From: Adiantum capillus-veneris
Taxonomy: Eukaryota; Streptophyta; Polypodiopsida; Polypodiales; Pteridaceae
Assembly (NCBI GenBank): GCA_014529385.2
Contig: CM043944.1
Coordinates: 80,260,384-80,324,383, forward strand
DNA length: 64,000 bases
Reading direction: 5' to 3'
Part shown: in pieces, positions 1 to 10,301 of the stretch
How positions within the stretch are numbered: position 1 is the stretch's first letter
How the letters are laid out: every line of letters starts with the position of its first letter
Notes under the pieces: model-generated
Database searches by the model: none
Told to the model about the DNA's origin: nothing
The model's input: the letters and a program-made list of their open reading frames with translations, nothing else
Position numbers and translations under genes: made by a program

Positions 1-1068
1 AGTGGTCTCCTCCATAGAAGTGGAAGACTCACTAGTGGTCTCATCTGCTGATGTCTCTAAGTCCATTTGCTTCTGCTTACCGGTCTTCATGTCGTAGTAG
101 ATTGTTTCCCCTTTCTTATCAGTCATGCGTAGAAGACCAGTGCCTCAGTCCTGCTTTGCCTTTATGGACATCAACCATGGACTTCCCAAGATCAATGGAT
201 AGCCCTGCCCCTTATTTGGCATTACAAAAACATATACTTCTACCTCAGTATTGAAGTCTTTTACCTTCAAAACACTTACCACACCCGCACATTTTACTTT
301 TGTGTTGTTTGCCATCTTTGCCTTGCATGGAGAAGGCCTGTCAACCTCAAGCCCTAGCCAAAGCATCATAGCTTCGCTCATTACACAAATTTGTGCACCA
401 CCATCAATGCAGGTGTTTCCAACCCTCTTACCATTTAAGTTGACGTTGACGATTGGAAGGATGTCATCCATGTTGCAACCCAAAATTGCTCCGGGTACCT
501 TTGTTTTGGAATGCCTTGTACTTACCATTTTGGACCATTTCCGCCTTACCTTTGGTGTGAGATGTAGCAGCTGTGGCCATGTAATCTTTGGTCCTTGATC
601 TGCTACATCCAATGTTAGATCATAAGGCCTAGAACTCTCCTCTAACTGAAATTCAATGATGCCTATCTTTTGTCGTGGCCTTGACGGCCTCTTACTAGTC
701 TCTTCTTTCATGCTTCTCTCATCATCAGATTGTGTAGTTTTCTCCCTCCTAGCTCTCTTTACAGTCATGGCTTCAAATGGTTCTTTGGAGGTTATCTTCT
801 CCTTACCCTTATCTCTCTCCTTTACTCTGGGTGGATCCACTACTATGGCCTTTCCTTTCTCCTCTAGCCTTATGATGTTTACAGGGCGATCAAGTGGTGG
901 TGCTGGTGGAAGAGGTGGAATGGGTGCTTGTGGTAGTGCCTGGGGTGGACATAGAAATTGTATTTGTGGGGCTGGTGCTCGGGTGGAGGTGCTCTCTCTA
1001 GGGTGTGAAAATCGGTTTCTCCTACCTCCTCTATTATAGTTTTGTCGTGGTTTGGAATAGTAGTACAT
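1..1068 (-). pseudogene. Gypsy gag-pol linker and aspartic protease (element A)
   Basis: A long open frame (1068-145) that carries on to the window edge after one TGA at 145-147. The order is an arginine/glycine-rich start, a proline-rich linker, a basic segment and the PQLLHLTPKVR block. A retropepsin-like domain follows with CIDGGAQICVM as active-site loop and LILGSPWL as the second conserved strand. The active-site motif is D-G-G-A rather than D-S/T-G-A. Past the stop the frame reads on with blocks matching element D (GETIYYDMKTGKQ, then an acidic serine-rich stretch). The stop lies where D has tryptophan, so it looks like a simple TGG to TGA change. Protease cleaves the Gag-Pol polyprotein in the particle. 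Confidence 0.75.
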
Positions 1069-1137
1069 ACCGGGACCATCTTCTCCATAGTTGTAGTAGT
1101 GATACTCCCTATTTTGTTGTCATGCTCTCCCCGTGTT

Positions 1138-1743
1138 TTAATCTCTCTCCTGATTCCTTCCTTGCTGTATCAAGTGGACATACAAATTTTGCAATTGATC
1201 AGTAATGTGGGCCAACATATCTTCTTGGTCATTTCTTACCCCAGGAGCCGGTGGTGGTGGATGAATGGTGGTTGTTGTGGTCGTTGGTTGACACGATGTT
1301 CCTGGTTCTATTGACTCGGTTTCTTTGGCCTTCATCGTAGCTTCTTGTCCTTAGGCGAGCAATCTTCATGGCGGCTAACTCATACATAGCCAGGAATCTA
1401 CCCTTCACCTTCTCTTTGAGCAGTGGCCACAAGCCATGCATGAATTGGTTCTTTTTGAGAAAATCGGGTGCAGCTTCCCCTCTTGCTAGTGACTCAACCC
1501 ATCGTTCCCACAAATCCACAAACTTGGACTCATAGGTGGCATACTCTAAAAGACCTTTCTGTTTCAAGTCTCTCAACTTGTCCCACAGCTTCTCTGAAGT
1601 GGTACCTCCCCCAAACACCTCTTAAAAGAAGTTTTTAAGGGCTCCCAGTCATCCTTAGTTGCTTGTGGAAGTGCGTTGTACCACGACCTAGCTCCCCAAA
1701 GATTTACCTCATGGGTTACAAAGAATTTATAACATTTGAGGAA
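1138..1743 (-). pseudogene. Degenerate gypsy gag (element A)
   Basis: Gag forms the virus-like particle of a retrotransposon. The minus strand from 1743 reads a block with WGARSWYNALP that matches the KAWYEAL block of the element D gag. It shifts frame near 1600-1620 and continues with LWERWVESLARGEAAPDFL and FMHGLWPLLKEKVKGRF, matching the second half of the D gag. A further reading frame (1335-1138) has a threonine and proline stretch and an HITDQLQNLYVHLIQQ segment comparable to the region before the zinc knuckle in D. The capsid N-terminus is absent. At least two frame changes make this a pseudogene. Confidence 0.7.
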
Positions 1744-1744
1744 G

Positions 1745-1909
1745 GTATTTGATTTGCTATGGCAACAAAACTTATATGCTAAGAAAACCAAGTGCGAATT
1801 TTTGAAAGGAGAAATTCACTATTTGGGACATGTAATCTCTAATGCCGGATTAGAAATGGATAAATCCAAAGTGGATGTCATCCAAAATTGGCCTTCTCCA
1901 AAAAATTAA
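1745..1909 (+). pseudogene. Gypsy reverse transcriptase scrap (thumb region)
   Basis: Fifty-four codons in one frame ending in TAA at 1907-1909. They read LYAKKTKCEFLKGEIHYLGH, then VISNAGLEMDKSKVDVIQNW and PSPKN. This is the standard gypsy RT segment just after the catalytic palm (KCxF, YLGHxIS, GxxxDxxKVxxIxxWPxP). The wording differs from the Tat-like copies here (CHIAESQVVLLGHVVS in D), so it comes from another gypsy lineage, probably chromovirus-like. Only this block is present and it butts against the minus-strand gag of element A. Confidence 0.75.
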
Positions 1910-3110
1910 AAGGTATTCCTAATGTATTTAAAAAATTAAAACGTATTCCTAATTCAAAGATTCCCTCAATAATAACAAAAATGATACACTAATCTATAGC
2001 ATGCAACAACGGGCAATGACGAAGCACATAGATTTGCAACAATGTCCGCCATAGATTTGTAACAGTATTAGCGGTCTAGCTAGGAAGATGCAAAACATAT
2101 GGTTGTGAGAGTTCGTGAGATGAGAATCACAAACACTTTGCATAAAAGTTTTTACTGAAAATCACCAACCCTCTTCCTAAAGATGGTTTAAAGTAAGAGC
2201 GTTCATGACAAAAAAGTCACAAACCCTCTTTCCTATTGTGCTTGGCATCTGCTTGTTTTTGTAGTCCAATTTGTGATGGAAGGATCACCAATTCACATCC
2301 AATTTTACTTAAAAAGAGAAATTGACAACACTAAACTTTCAGCCATAAAACCTGAACTCCAACAGAAGCACAAATCCCATTCAAATCCCAAACCTCTTTC
2401 ATGGAATCATGTAGCCTCGCCCCCAATTACATAGTCGCAACTTCAAACATTTGAAAGGAATACACGAGGTTTCACCTTCACGACGACCAGTTTTTGATTT
2501 TGAAGAGATTTAAGAGCTTCCATGTTGAAGCCCACACACCATTCTAATGAAGGAAAACCCTAATTCATTCCCTCACAAGCTCAGATACAAGATTGCGAAG
2601 AGGAGGGACTGCTTTACACATAGATTTAGCAACCATGAAAGGAACTGAATAGAAGAGAAAATTTTTAGGTTTCTTTTACTAAAAAGAATCCCTCTCTCTC
2701 TTCCTCATGGCAATTTCAGCTGATGTGTCAATTTTTGGACCTTTTTTTCACTTTGGACCAAAAAGACCACTTTCATTTCATTTTTGTGAAAAATCCCAAA
2801 TGGAGTTAAAAAAATCCCTAATTTGTGAGATCACTTGCATAAGCATAAAAAGAATAGATATACATCATTTTCCATCAATATTTTATTTTGGATCACTTTC
2901 CATGCAATTTTACGACGGCACATGTTAGCTGAGCTATTTTCAATAGTTTTTGCCTACATCAATCTTTATAGGCGAGATGAGTGTGCTACAATAAAACACT
3001 CGGAATATGTACATTATGAAACTAAATTAGACATTTCAACAAGTGATAAAACACGCAAAGATTCCACATACAAGTCCATGGCTCCCTAGATACGTGTGTA
3101 CATGATAGCA
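1910..3110. other. No recognised gene; AT-rich sequence
   Basis: I see no conserved protein motif, LTR or RNA gene. Two short similar phrases (aaaaggtattcctaatgtatt and aaaacgtattcctaattc) follow the RT scrap. Open frames at 2707-3089 are short and low in complexity. Confidence 0.4.
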
Positions 3111-3322
3111 CAATAGCTGGTTTAGCATACATCACAATATGTACATGATCGCTTTTATTTCCATGCATCAAAGGTTATCAAAAGTGGGGTGAACGTTTTT
3201 ATTTCACATTGTGGAATCGCAATAGCCGGTTTAGCATATATCACAATATATAGACGATTGCTTTTATTTCCATGCATCAAAAGGTATCAAAAGTGAGGTG
3301 AATATTTTTATTTCACATTGTA
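3111..3322. repeat. Tandem duplication, period about 109 bp
   Basis: Two adjacent copies (3111-3219 and about 3220-3322) share caatagcyggtttagca, the block cttttatttccatgcatcaa and atttcacattgt, with scattered substitutions and one or two indels. No coding content was seen. Confidence 0.75.
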
Positions 3323-3535
3323 TACGTGCTACATCATGGCATCCACCCCCTCTCAACCTGCACATCCTCCAACATGTGCTACCATAGTATTTGTTATGCA
3401 TTAAAAGCCATGGTCAGACACCACATCTTCACTTTCATCCTCAATTTGCATATAGCTAGACCCATTTTACTTTTCACTAGGTTATGCACAGTATGGATAA
3501 GCATCCCCTCTTCTTTTGAATAATTTTGCTCTTTT

Positions 3536-4249
3536 TTATGCAGTTGGAATTTTCATTTTTGTCCCATCTAGCTCACACAGGGTATAAGTTCCATTTGCAT
3601 GCACATGCTTGAAAACATAAGGTCCAAACCATCTCTTTGCAAGCTTCCTTATTGTAGAGTGTTGGTTTTCAAGGCTACTATCATACACGAGTACCCGATC
3701 ACCTTGTTTAATGGCTTTTGATATGAGCCTATGTCTCTTGTCAAATCTAGTCAACCTTGCATCCTTTAGGTGAGCTTTTGCAAGCTCAATGTCTTCAAGC
3801 CTTCTTTCCAATTTTCATATGCACAATGAAATAAGGTCTTCTCTACTCATTCAATCTTCCCATGGCAATATCTTCCATGTAAAAACTACATCTTAAATTG
3901 ACATCCCATGTTTTTGACCATACATCAGTTCAACAGACATATAGCCAGTGTCTGAAGTATGCGTCATACGATCAGCCTATAATGAAAACAGAAGTAACCT
4001 TGGCCACTCTCCAAGCTTACCTTCACAAACCTTAGCCAAAACTTTAATTATTAGATGATGCCCTCTTTGACTCTCTGTCAATGCAATGTACGGCTCCACA
4101 AGATCACCCATCTTGACTAAAGGTTCCGTTGTAGCTTTTGACCAATGAATTTTGAAGTAGTGGCTTTTATAGGAGGCTTCATCTTCATCATCATCATCCA
4201 CAAATCTAGCATGCATACCTCTTCCAAAATATTGGTAGCATCCTACCAA
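3536..4249 (-). pseudogene. Gypsy integrase C-terminal part, degenerate
   Basis: The minus strand at 3811-3536 reads RRLEDIELAKAHL, then KQGDRVLVYDSSLENQ, RWFGPYVFKHV and GTYTLCELDG. This is the gypsy integrase C-terminal region with the GPY/F motif that follows the catalytic core. Upstream at 4249-3811, in broken frames, are GKLGEWPRLL, ADRMTHTSDTGYMSVELMYGQ and TWKILPWED, equivalent to the end of the core and the YGxxxxLPIE-type linker. The wording is unlike the Tat-like copies in this window. An acidic stretch (FVDDDDEDEASYKSHYF) lies before it and I cannot place it. The D-D-E core itself is missing. Confidence 0.7.
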
Positions 4250-5170
4250 TTTGTCATCACATTCACTCTCTTGTACATGTATCCCTTGTCCATTGAGTGA
4301 TTCTCCTTTACCTTGGGATTGTGGAAGAATAGACTCTGTAAGAGTTTGCCTCTTTCTTTATTGTGAAATTTACTAAAGTAAACTCAGCTTTACTATTCGA
4401 AATCCTTTCCTCCAATGCCTGTTTTAAGTTTATGGTAGCTTCAATGTCAGATTGTAGTCTATATGTAGGGCCTTTTGCTTTTGATTTTCCTTTCTCTTTG
4501 TTCTTCCAGTAGATTCTTCCTCCATAGGAAACTTAGAAGGAGGAGGCACCCACGGGGAAGCCTCGTAAGAAGGTCCAGGATCTCTTCTTCCTCTAGCTCT
4601 TGTAACCCTCTTTGAAGTAGAGAGACATGCATCTCCATTCTCACTATGATGAGTCTTCCACAATTGCTTCATTGTTATGGAAATGCATCGATAAAGAGTC
4701 CATAGGATCATCCCAACTTGTGGTATGGTGTAAACAATCACCACATTTGTGTAATACCTATTTAGCTACCTTCCTTTTTTCAGCTGACGGAATTGCATAC
4801 GGCCACAAGCTATTGACCTCCTCAAAAACATCATGAGTAGGCTTTGACCCTTTTTGTGAAATCAATTGTATCTTTGATCCATAGGTAACAGCCTCCATTG
4901 CATAGATGGCATGACTAGTTGCCATATCCTCCACTAATTTCCACATATCCCCTTTTCGAAAGTTAGTTCCTAATGGCATACCTGTCTCCTGTAGATCACT
5001 TTTCAAGGCATCACTAAAGTTATCACAATCCCTTATTCCATGGTCTGTGCTATCACACCATAGATTTGTAACCTAGACATACTAGCTGACCTATTCTTTA
5101 CAGCTTGGAACTCCCATTGAGCCTGTAACACATTACATATATTACAATGGCTTAAAATAAATTGGAAATT
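4250..5170 (-). other. Weakly coding-like, unidentified
   Basis: The minus strand has short open segments, for example 5006-4758 with FRKGDMWKLVEDMATSHAIY and DVFEEVNSLWPYAIPSAEK, and a basic stretch near 4500-4560. Their wording is protein-like rather than low-complexity, but I recognise no family. They could be the 5' part of the gypsy element whose integrase tail lies just downstream. Confidence 0.25.
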
Positions 5171-5284
5171 TACAATACATGGCCATTTTGGGAAGTGTTA
5201 AAAATTTCTAAGTCCAATCTTTACTACTTCTTCAAGTTGATGTGGCTTTGGTATGTATCAGCTTTTGTTAGCTAACGCCAACTC

Positions 5285-5500
5285 AATTTTAAGAGTCATT
5301 GCTTGAAGCACCTTCTAGGCATGTTTGTGAAGGTTGTTTTTTGGGTAAGATGAAAGGTTCAAAGTTTCCAAAGGATGGTCTAGTAAAGGCTACCTGGGCC
5401 TATGCAAAATCCATCCTTGGGTAATTACCTATACTTTGTGATGTTTTTTGATGATTACTCCAAGCATGCATGGTTGCATCTTCTTAAGGGTCAATATAAA
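5285..5500 (+). pseudogene. Copia integrase scrap (zinc-finger end and start of core)
   Basis: The plus frame reads LEAPSRHVCEGCFLGKMKGS and KFPKDG, the CxxC end of the gag-pre-integrase HHCC finger. After a frameshift it continues with GPMQNPSLGNYLYFVMFFDD and YSKHAWLHLLKGQ, the start of the copia integrase core with its first catalytic Asp region. The same family is seen at 19.8-20.5 kb, where the same finger segment occurs, so these are two separate copies. No flanking LTR was seen. Confidence 0.75.
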
Positions 5501-5790
5501 AAGTGGGCTAACAAATGCATGCACGATTACTCCTACTCTAGGTCGTCCGTGGCACACCTACTGCATTACAAGATAGTGCTTTGTCTTGCGGGCTTTTTTT
5601 TTTGCTTCTGGAGGGATTCAAGGGATTTATAGTTATTGATTCTTATCTTGTTTTCTCTTTCTAAGAGGAGTTATAGATCTATTAGTGTCTTGAGCTCCAT
5701 GCTCAAGTGGCCAACAAATCTTGTTCAAATATTTTGAATAATTGGGCCAAAGATCTTAGTTTGGAATATAAAGAATCTGGTGTTGAAAGA

Positions 5791-6073
5791 TTCTTCAAAG
5801 GTCTACATATATTATGATGGTAAGAACATAACCCATGTATAGATTCCATATAGCTCTTCATCTAGTGATTGATCTAATAGGTTGTAGTAGAGTCCTTGGT
5901 TTCCCTCTAGGAAGAACATCCATAATATATGAATACCTTCTTCAAAGGTCTGCATATATTATGATGGTAAGAACATAACCCTTGTATCTAGATTCCATAC
6001 AGCTCTTCATCTAGTGATTGATCTAATAGGTCATAGTAGCATCCTTGCTTTCCCTCTAGGAAGGACATCCATG
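5791..6073. repeat. Tandem duplication, period 147 bp
   Basis: Copy 1 (5791-5937) and copy 2 (5938-about 6073) both begin ttcttcaaaggtct and share atattatgatggtaagaaca, agctcttcatctagtgattg and tccctctaggaag. Only a few substitutions and a short indel separate them. It is noncoding as far as can be seen. Confidence 0.8.
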
Positions 6074-7469
6074 GTGCATCCGTTTGCATTACTTGATAAA
6101 ATAGCTGCATGAAAGTAAGAATTATCTATGCTATCTTTATAAACATTATGCATGCCAAGTATGGTATGCTTTTGAAGATTTAAATTGCATGTGTTAATGT
6201 ATAACATATAATCTTTAGTGGCCTTCCCTTTTGGTGGAGAGAGTATGAAGTAGTTCAATCAGGTAGGATATTTCTTTAGAATGATTTGATGTTTATCCCA
6301 ACTTCTTACTCCTGGAAATGTGTAGATGCTGGGATCCCTTTGGATTTCTCATGGGGCTGGTGTGTAGGATCACATATACGGAATGCCTCTTTAATTAGAA
6401 AATACTTTCTCCAAAATAAATATAGTTGTGCATTATCTATTGCCTACTCTTTAACCTATCTCTCTTTAACTTTCACAACTTTGTACTTTACCAATGTGTA
6501 CAGTAGAGATTGTTGGTGCCATGTGTCATGATCTACTGGGAGATAAGCTAAGAAACATTGGCATAGTGCAAAACATGCTCCTCTCAGGCCATGAATTCCT
6601 TCAAGATATCGTTTGTCTCTTGCTAATATTTACCTTCAAAGCTTTCTGAGCCTCTATAATGAGTCTGTCTATTGGGCCTTATTCTTCTTCTAGCTCCATT
6701 GGTGTTGTCTCACAATGGGAAGTTGTGCCCTCATCCTAGTCCATGCATTGCAAGAATTGTAAAGCTTATTTTTCTTTGTGATGACTGGCTTAGAGGTATC
6801 TTCTTCTATAACAATTTGTTTTCCTTTAAGTTGCAATTGAGATGCCTATAGATCTTCTTGGAGCTTTCCTATTTTCCTTTGTTGATATGTCGCTTCTTTA
6901 TGTCTAAATCTGAGAGGCAACTCACTTCTTTGCATTTTCTCTAACTTCAACTCTGTCTCTAGATCTTTGCTTCTTTTCTCCTTAGCCTAGTAGGAGGCTA
7001 GGTCTTAGCCTTGGACAAGGAGGACCATCAAATCAGTCCTTAACTTCTCCAAAAGATCCTTCTAGTCCTTTAATCTAGCTCTGGCTTGAGTGACTTAGAT
7101 GTTGGTGACATCCAACTACATCTATAGCCATTGAGTGTGTGTGTGTTTATATATAGGACCATGTGTTTAGCTCTTGCATCTTTTTCTCTTGATCTTCACT
7201 TGCCAATGTCAAATTTTTTACTAGCATACTAATGTCTATTAGCAAGGACATTTGCTTTTTATTTGCCTCTCATAGGCTCTAGGTTGTGGCTTGTGATTTC
7301 TTGTGAAGTGCACTGAACTCCCCATGAAAGCATCAACCACCTCGAACCGTTTGGTCAGAAGCTAGTTCAAGGTTTCTACTTTCTTCATCCTACTTCCACA
7401 TGCATAGACTTCAATATTCATCTTCTCAATAACATGATGGGAAAATTGGGAGTACTCTTCAATATCCTT
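6074..7469 (-). other. Unidentified coding-like sequence, lower part, interrupted by Copia-1
   Basis: The minus strand contains protein-like but frame-broken stretches. Next to the Copia-1 insertion is MKDIEEYSQFSHHVIEKMNI, then EVYACGSRMKKVETLN. Farther down are charged heptad-like segments such as ELPLRFRHKEATYQQRK, suggesting a former coiled-coil protein. The sequence continues on the far side of Copia-1 (12.7-14.4 kb) because the target duplication CATCT marks one insertion point. Many stops are present and the family is unknown. A TG run near 7136-7147 is the only simple repeat. Confidence 0.3.
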
Positions 7470-7474
7470 CATCT

Positions 7475-7706
7475 TGTAGAGTGCGCAGGTGATGGAGAAG
7501 GTAGGAAAGAAGACTACACACACACACCAACACACATCGAGACACACACACACAATCATTACCCTGCAGCAGCCATTCAATGAGTTGCTCTTCTCTTCTT
7601 CTTCTCTTTTGAACTATTATCCAAAGTATATTTACAACATAGTATAGTCAGTGTCCAGCCGCCCATAGCACAATGGACATATTCTTTAACATCATATTCT
7701 TTAACA
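7475..7706 (-). repeat. Copia-1 3' LTR (232 bp)
   Basis: It matches the copy at 12502-12731 apart from about ten substitutions and a small change in the CA-rich stretch near 7520-7555. The pol stop codon (TAA) falls inside the LTR at 7701-7703. Confidence 0.95.
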
Positions 7707-8146
7707 CTCCCCCTCAAGCTCAGAGTGAGCTTGCATATGATGGATTCCCAATGCTTCACGAAAGTAGCAAAACTTCTCCTTTCCAAGAGCTTTTGTGAAT
7801 ATATCCGCAACTTGATCATTTGTCTTCACATATACCAAATCAATCTCACCTGCCAAAACTTTTTCTCTAATGAAGTGATAATGTACCTCAATGTGTTTAG
7901 TGCGAGCATGGTAGACTGGATTCTTTGCCAACATGATGCTGCTAATATTGTCACAATATATAATGACACTTTCATGATAGTCAAAACCAAAGTCTACCAT
8001 AAGTACTCTCAACCATGACTCTTCACATGCTGCCAAAGCTGCTCCAGGATATTCAGCTTCTGTACTTGATAATGCTACAGTTGATTGCTTCTTGCTACTC
8101 CAACTTATCATACCATTGCCAATGGAAAATGCATAACCACTCTCAA
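7701..8146 (-). pseudogene. Copia-1 RNase H (C-terminal end of pol)
   Basis: RNase H removes the RNA template during reverse transcription. The frame reads SGYAFSIGNGMISWSSKKQS, TVALSSTEAEY, IYCDNISSI and HARTKHIEVHYHFIREKV, ending GEIDLVYVKTNDQVADIFTK. These are the copia RNase H blocks with STEAEY and the D-N-x-S segment. The beginning of the domain is missing because sequence jumps from the RT palm to SGYAF at about 8146. The frame closes at 7701 within the LTR. Upstream it is out of frame with the RT piece. Confidence 0.85.
7707..7718 (-). promoter_or_regulatory. Copia-1 polypurine tract
   Basis: The minus strand reads CTTGAGGGGGAG directly before the LTR start TGTTAA. This is the usual copia site for plus-strand DNA priming. 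Confidence 0.85.
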
Positions 8147-8446
8147 CAAACTCTTCTTGAAATGCAAAATTTGCTCAGCATGACTTCCAGTGAGAATCAA
8201 GTCATCAACATAGATAACAATAACGACGATCTCTCCATCAACATGCTTCAAAAATAATGAGTGATCAGCAGTACATTGTTTAAATCCAATCTTCTTCAAG
8301 AATCTGGTTATCTTTTCACACCAAGCTCTAGATGCTTGCTTCAAACCATACAATGCTTTCTTCAACTTACACACATAATATGGAAACTCTGGATGTTGAT
8401 AACCCTCTGGCTGTATCATATAAAACTTCTTCTTCCAAGTCACCAT
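8146..8446 (-). pseudogene. Copia-1 reverse transcriptase, central palm piece
   Basis: The minus frame holds [34 protein letters not shown] and the catalytic IVIYVDDLILTG (YVDD at about 8201-8212). It is one frame off the upstream pol because of an extra T near 8420. After LHFKKSL the sequence jumps to RNase H. Thumb and connection, roughly 150 residues in intact copia RT, are deleted at about 8146-8150. Confidence 0.85.
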
Positions 8447-10301
8447 TCAAGAATGCATTATCCACATCCATTTGCCGTAACTTCCAACCAAACATACTTG
8501 CCATTGATATCACCAATCTGACTGTTGTTATCTTTGCAACTGGACTAAATGTCTCATCATAATCAAGACCTTTTGTTTGTGCATAACCTTTAGCAACAAG
8601 CCTCACTTTGTATCTTTCCACACTACCATATGACTTGCACTTGACTTTGTATACCCATTTTGAACCAATTGCTTTCTTTCCACTTGGCAAGCGAACCAAA
8701 TCCCAAGTGTCATTCTTCACAAGAGCATCCATCTCATCGTCCATAGCTGACTCCCATTCTGATTTTCCAATTGCCTCTTGAAAACATGTAGGCTCTTTAT
8801 GTTGCACACGTGAAACCATGTATGCATAATGTGTACGCGTGTAACCGTTGTATGTCAATCTATCAACTAGATAACGCACCCTCTCTGATCTTCTCAACTG
8901 TGGTGCACTCTTCTCTTCAACTCTTGCATATGGGGGTACATATTTCTCAATATGCTTACTGCCAGGTGTCCTCAAATGTGGTAAACCATGCTCTTCATCG
9001 AGGCTTTCATCTCCAAAACTCTCTTCAACCACTTTCTTCTTGCCTTTCTCGTCTTGCTTCTTATCTCGCAAACGACCGCTCCATGGGTTGACACTTCCTG
9101 TACTCTCCTCTGCCATATGTGGTCCTGAAATAGTTCTTGTTGATGGTCTTGGCTTATCAACAACATGACGCACATTCTCTTGCTCTTCATACTCATCTTC
9201 TATCATCATTGGCTTTGGTTTATACCATGGTTCATGCTCACAAAATCTGACATCTCTACTCACATAAACTTGTCTTGTCCTAGGATCATAGCACTTGTAA
9301 CCTTTCTTTTCAACTGGGTAGCCCAAGAATATACACTTCACTACCTTTGGCTCCATCTTCTTTCTTGCTTCATTTGGCACATGAACATAGCAAACACATC
9401 CAAAAACTTTCATGTAGGAAACTGTTGGCTTGATCCCATAAAGTCTCTCATAAGGTGAAATTTCATGAATGGCAGCTGTTGGTGTTCGATTCATAATGTG
9501 TACTGCTGTATGAACTGCTTCAGCCCAATATGTTAATGGCATATTCATCTCATTCATCATGGCTCTTGCAATCTCTGCTATGACTCTATTCTTTCTCTCA
9601 GCAACTCCATTTTGTTGTGGTGTGTATCTGCAAGTAATCTGTCTTCTTATGCCTTGTTCACGTAAGTAATCATCAAAACTATGTGACATGTACTCTCCCC
9701 CTCCATCTGTATGTAGGCATTTAATTTGACAACCATTCTCTTTCTCAACCATAACTTTGAACTCCAAAAATACCTCAAATGCCTCTGACTTTGCCTTTAG
9801 AAAGTAAACCCATGTCATTCTACTGTAATCATCCGTAAATGTGATAAAATATTGACAACCATTTAGTGTAGCATGATCACAAGGTCCCCAAATATCTGAA
9901 TGAAAAATTTCCAAAGGACTTTGGCTAATTCTCCCCCTCTTTGGAAATGGTAAACGAGATTGCTTTCCAAATTGACAAGCTTCACAAACATGATCAAAAT
10001 TCAATCTGCCAAGCTTTGGTAATCCACGTACAATTTGATTTGATTGCATATGCTTTAGTCTTCTAAAATTGACATGACCAATCCTCTTATGCCATAACTC
10101 TGCCCAATCATCTTGAGTGGCTCATTTGTTTGCATACATACCACTGTGTAAACATGGATCTCCAGCTTCCAATGAGAACAAGCGACCTTTCTTTCTTCCA
10201 CGTGCCAATGTCTTGCCTGGTCTGCCGTTGTGAAACTCCTCTATGAAGCAGCCATAACGATTAAAACGGACTTGCAACCCTTGATCTGTCATTTGTCCAA
10301 C
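8367..10301 (-). pseudogene. Copia-1 integrase and N-terminal RT
   Basis: The frame shared with gag continues past a TGA at 10122-10124 as a 560-codon open stretch. In order it has the gag-pre-integrase block ([24 protein letters not shown]) and the integrase core with [31 protein letters not shown] and [12 protein letters not shown], covering the D-D-E residues. Next come [17 protein letters not shown] and [18 protein letters not shown] starts with [29 protein letters not shown] and [16 protein letters not shown]. The frame breaks near 8420. Integrase inserts the cDNA into the genome. Confidence 0.9.

Larger units (their letters stand above)
1..1743 (-). mobile_element. Tat-like Ty3/gypsy remnant A (gag-protease part)
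   Basis: Minus-strand fragment holding the N-terminal half of a gypsy polyprotein: gag at about 1743-1138, a proline-rich linker, then an aspartic protease running to the window edge. It is collinear with the better preserved element D (53.8-63.9 kb), sharing the gag WYxALP/Q block, the PxITWPQLLHLTPKVR block before the protease and the DGGAQ protease motif. No LTR is visible. The gag homology stops near 1743, where plus-strand RT sequence of another gypsy element begins, so the 5' part is lost. The rest of pol would lie left of the window. Confidence 0.8.

Noticed and set aside
656-1039. Plus-strand open frame opposite the element A linker
   Set aside because: Shadow of the minus-strand proline-rich gag-pol linker.
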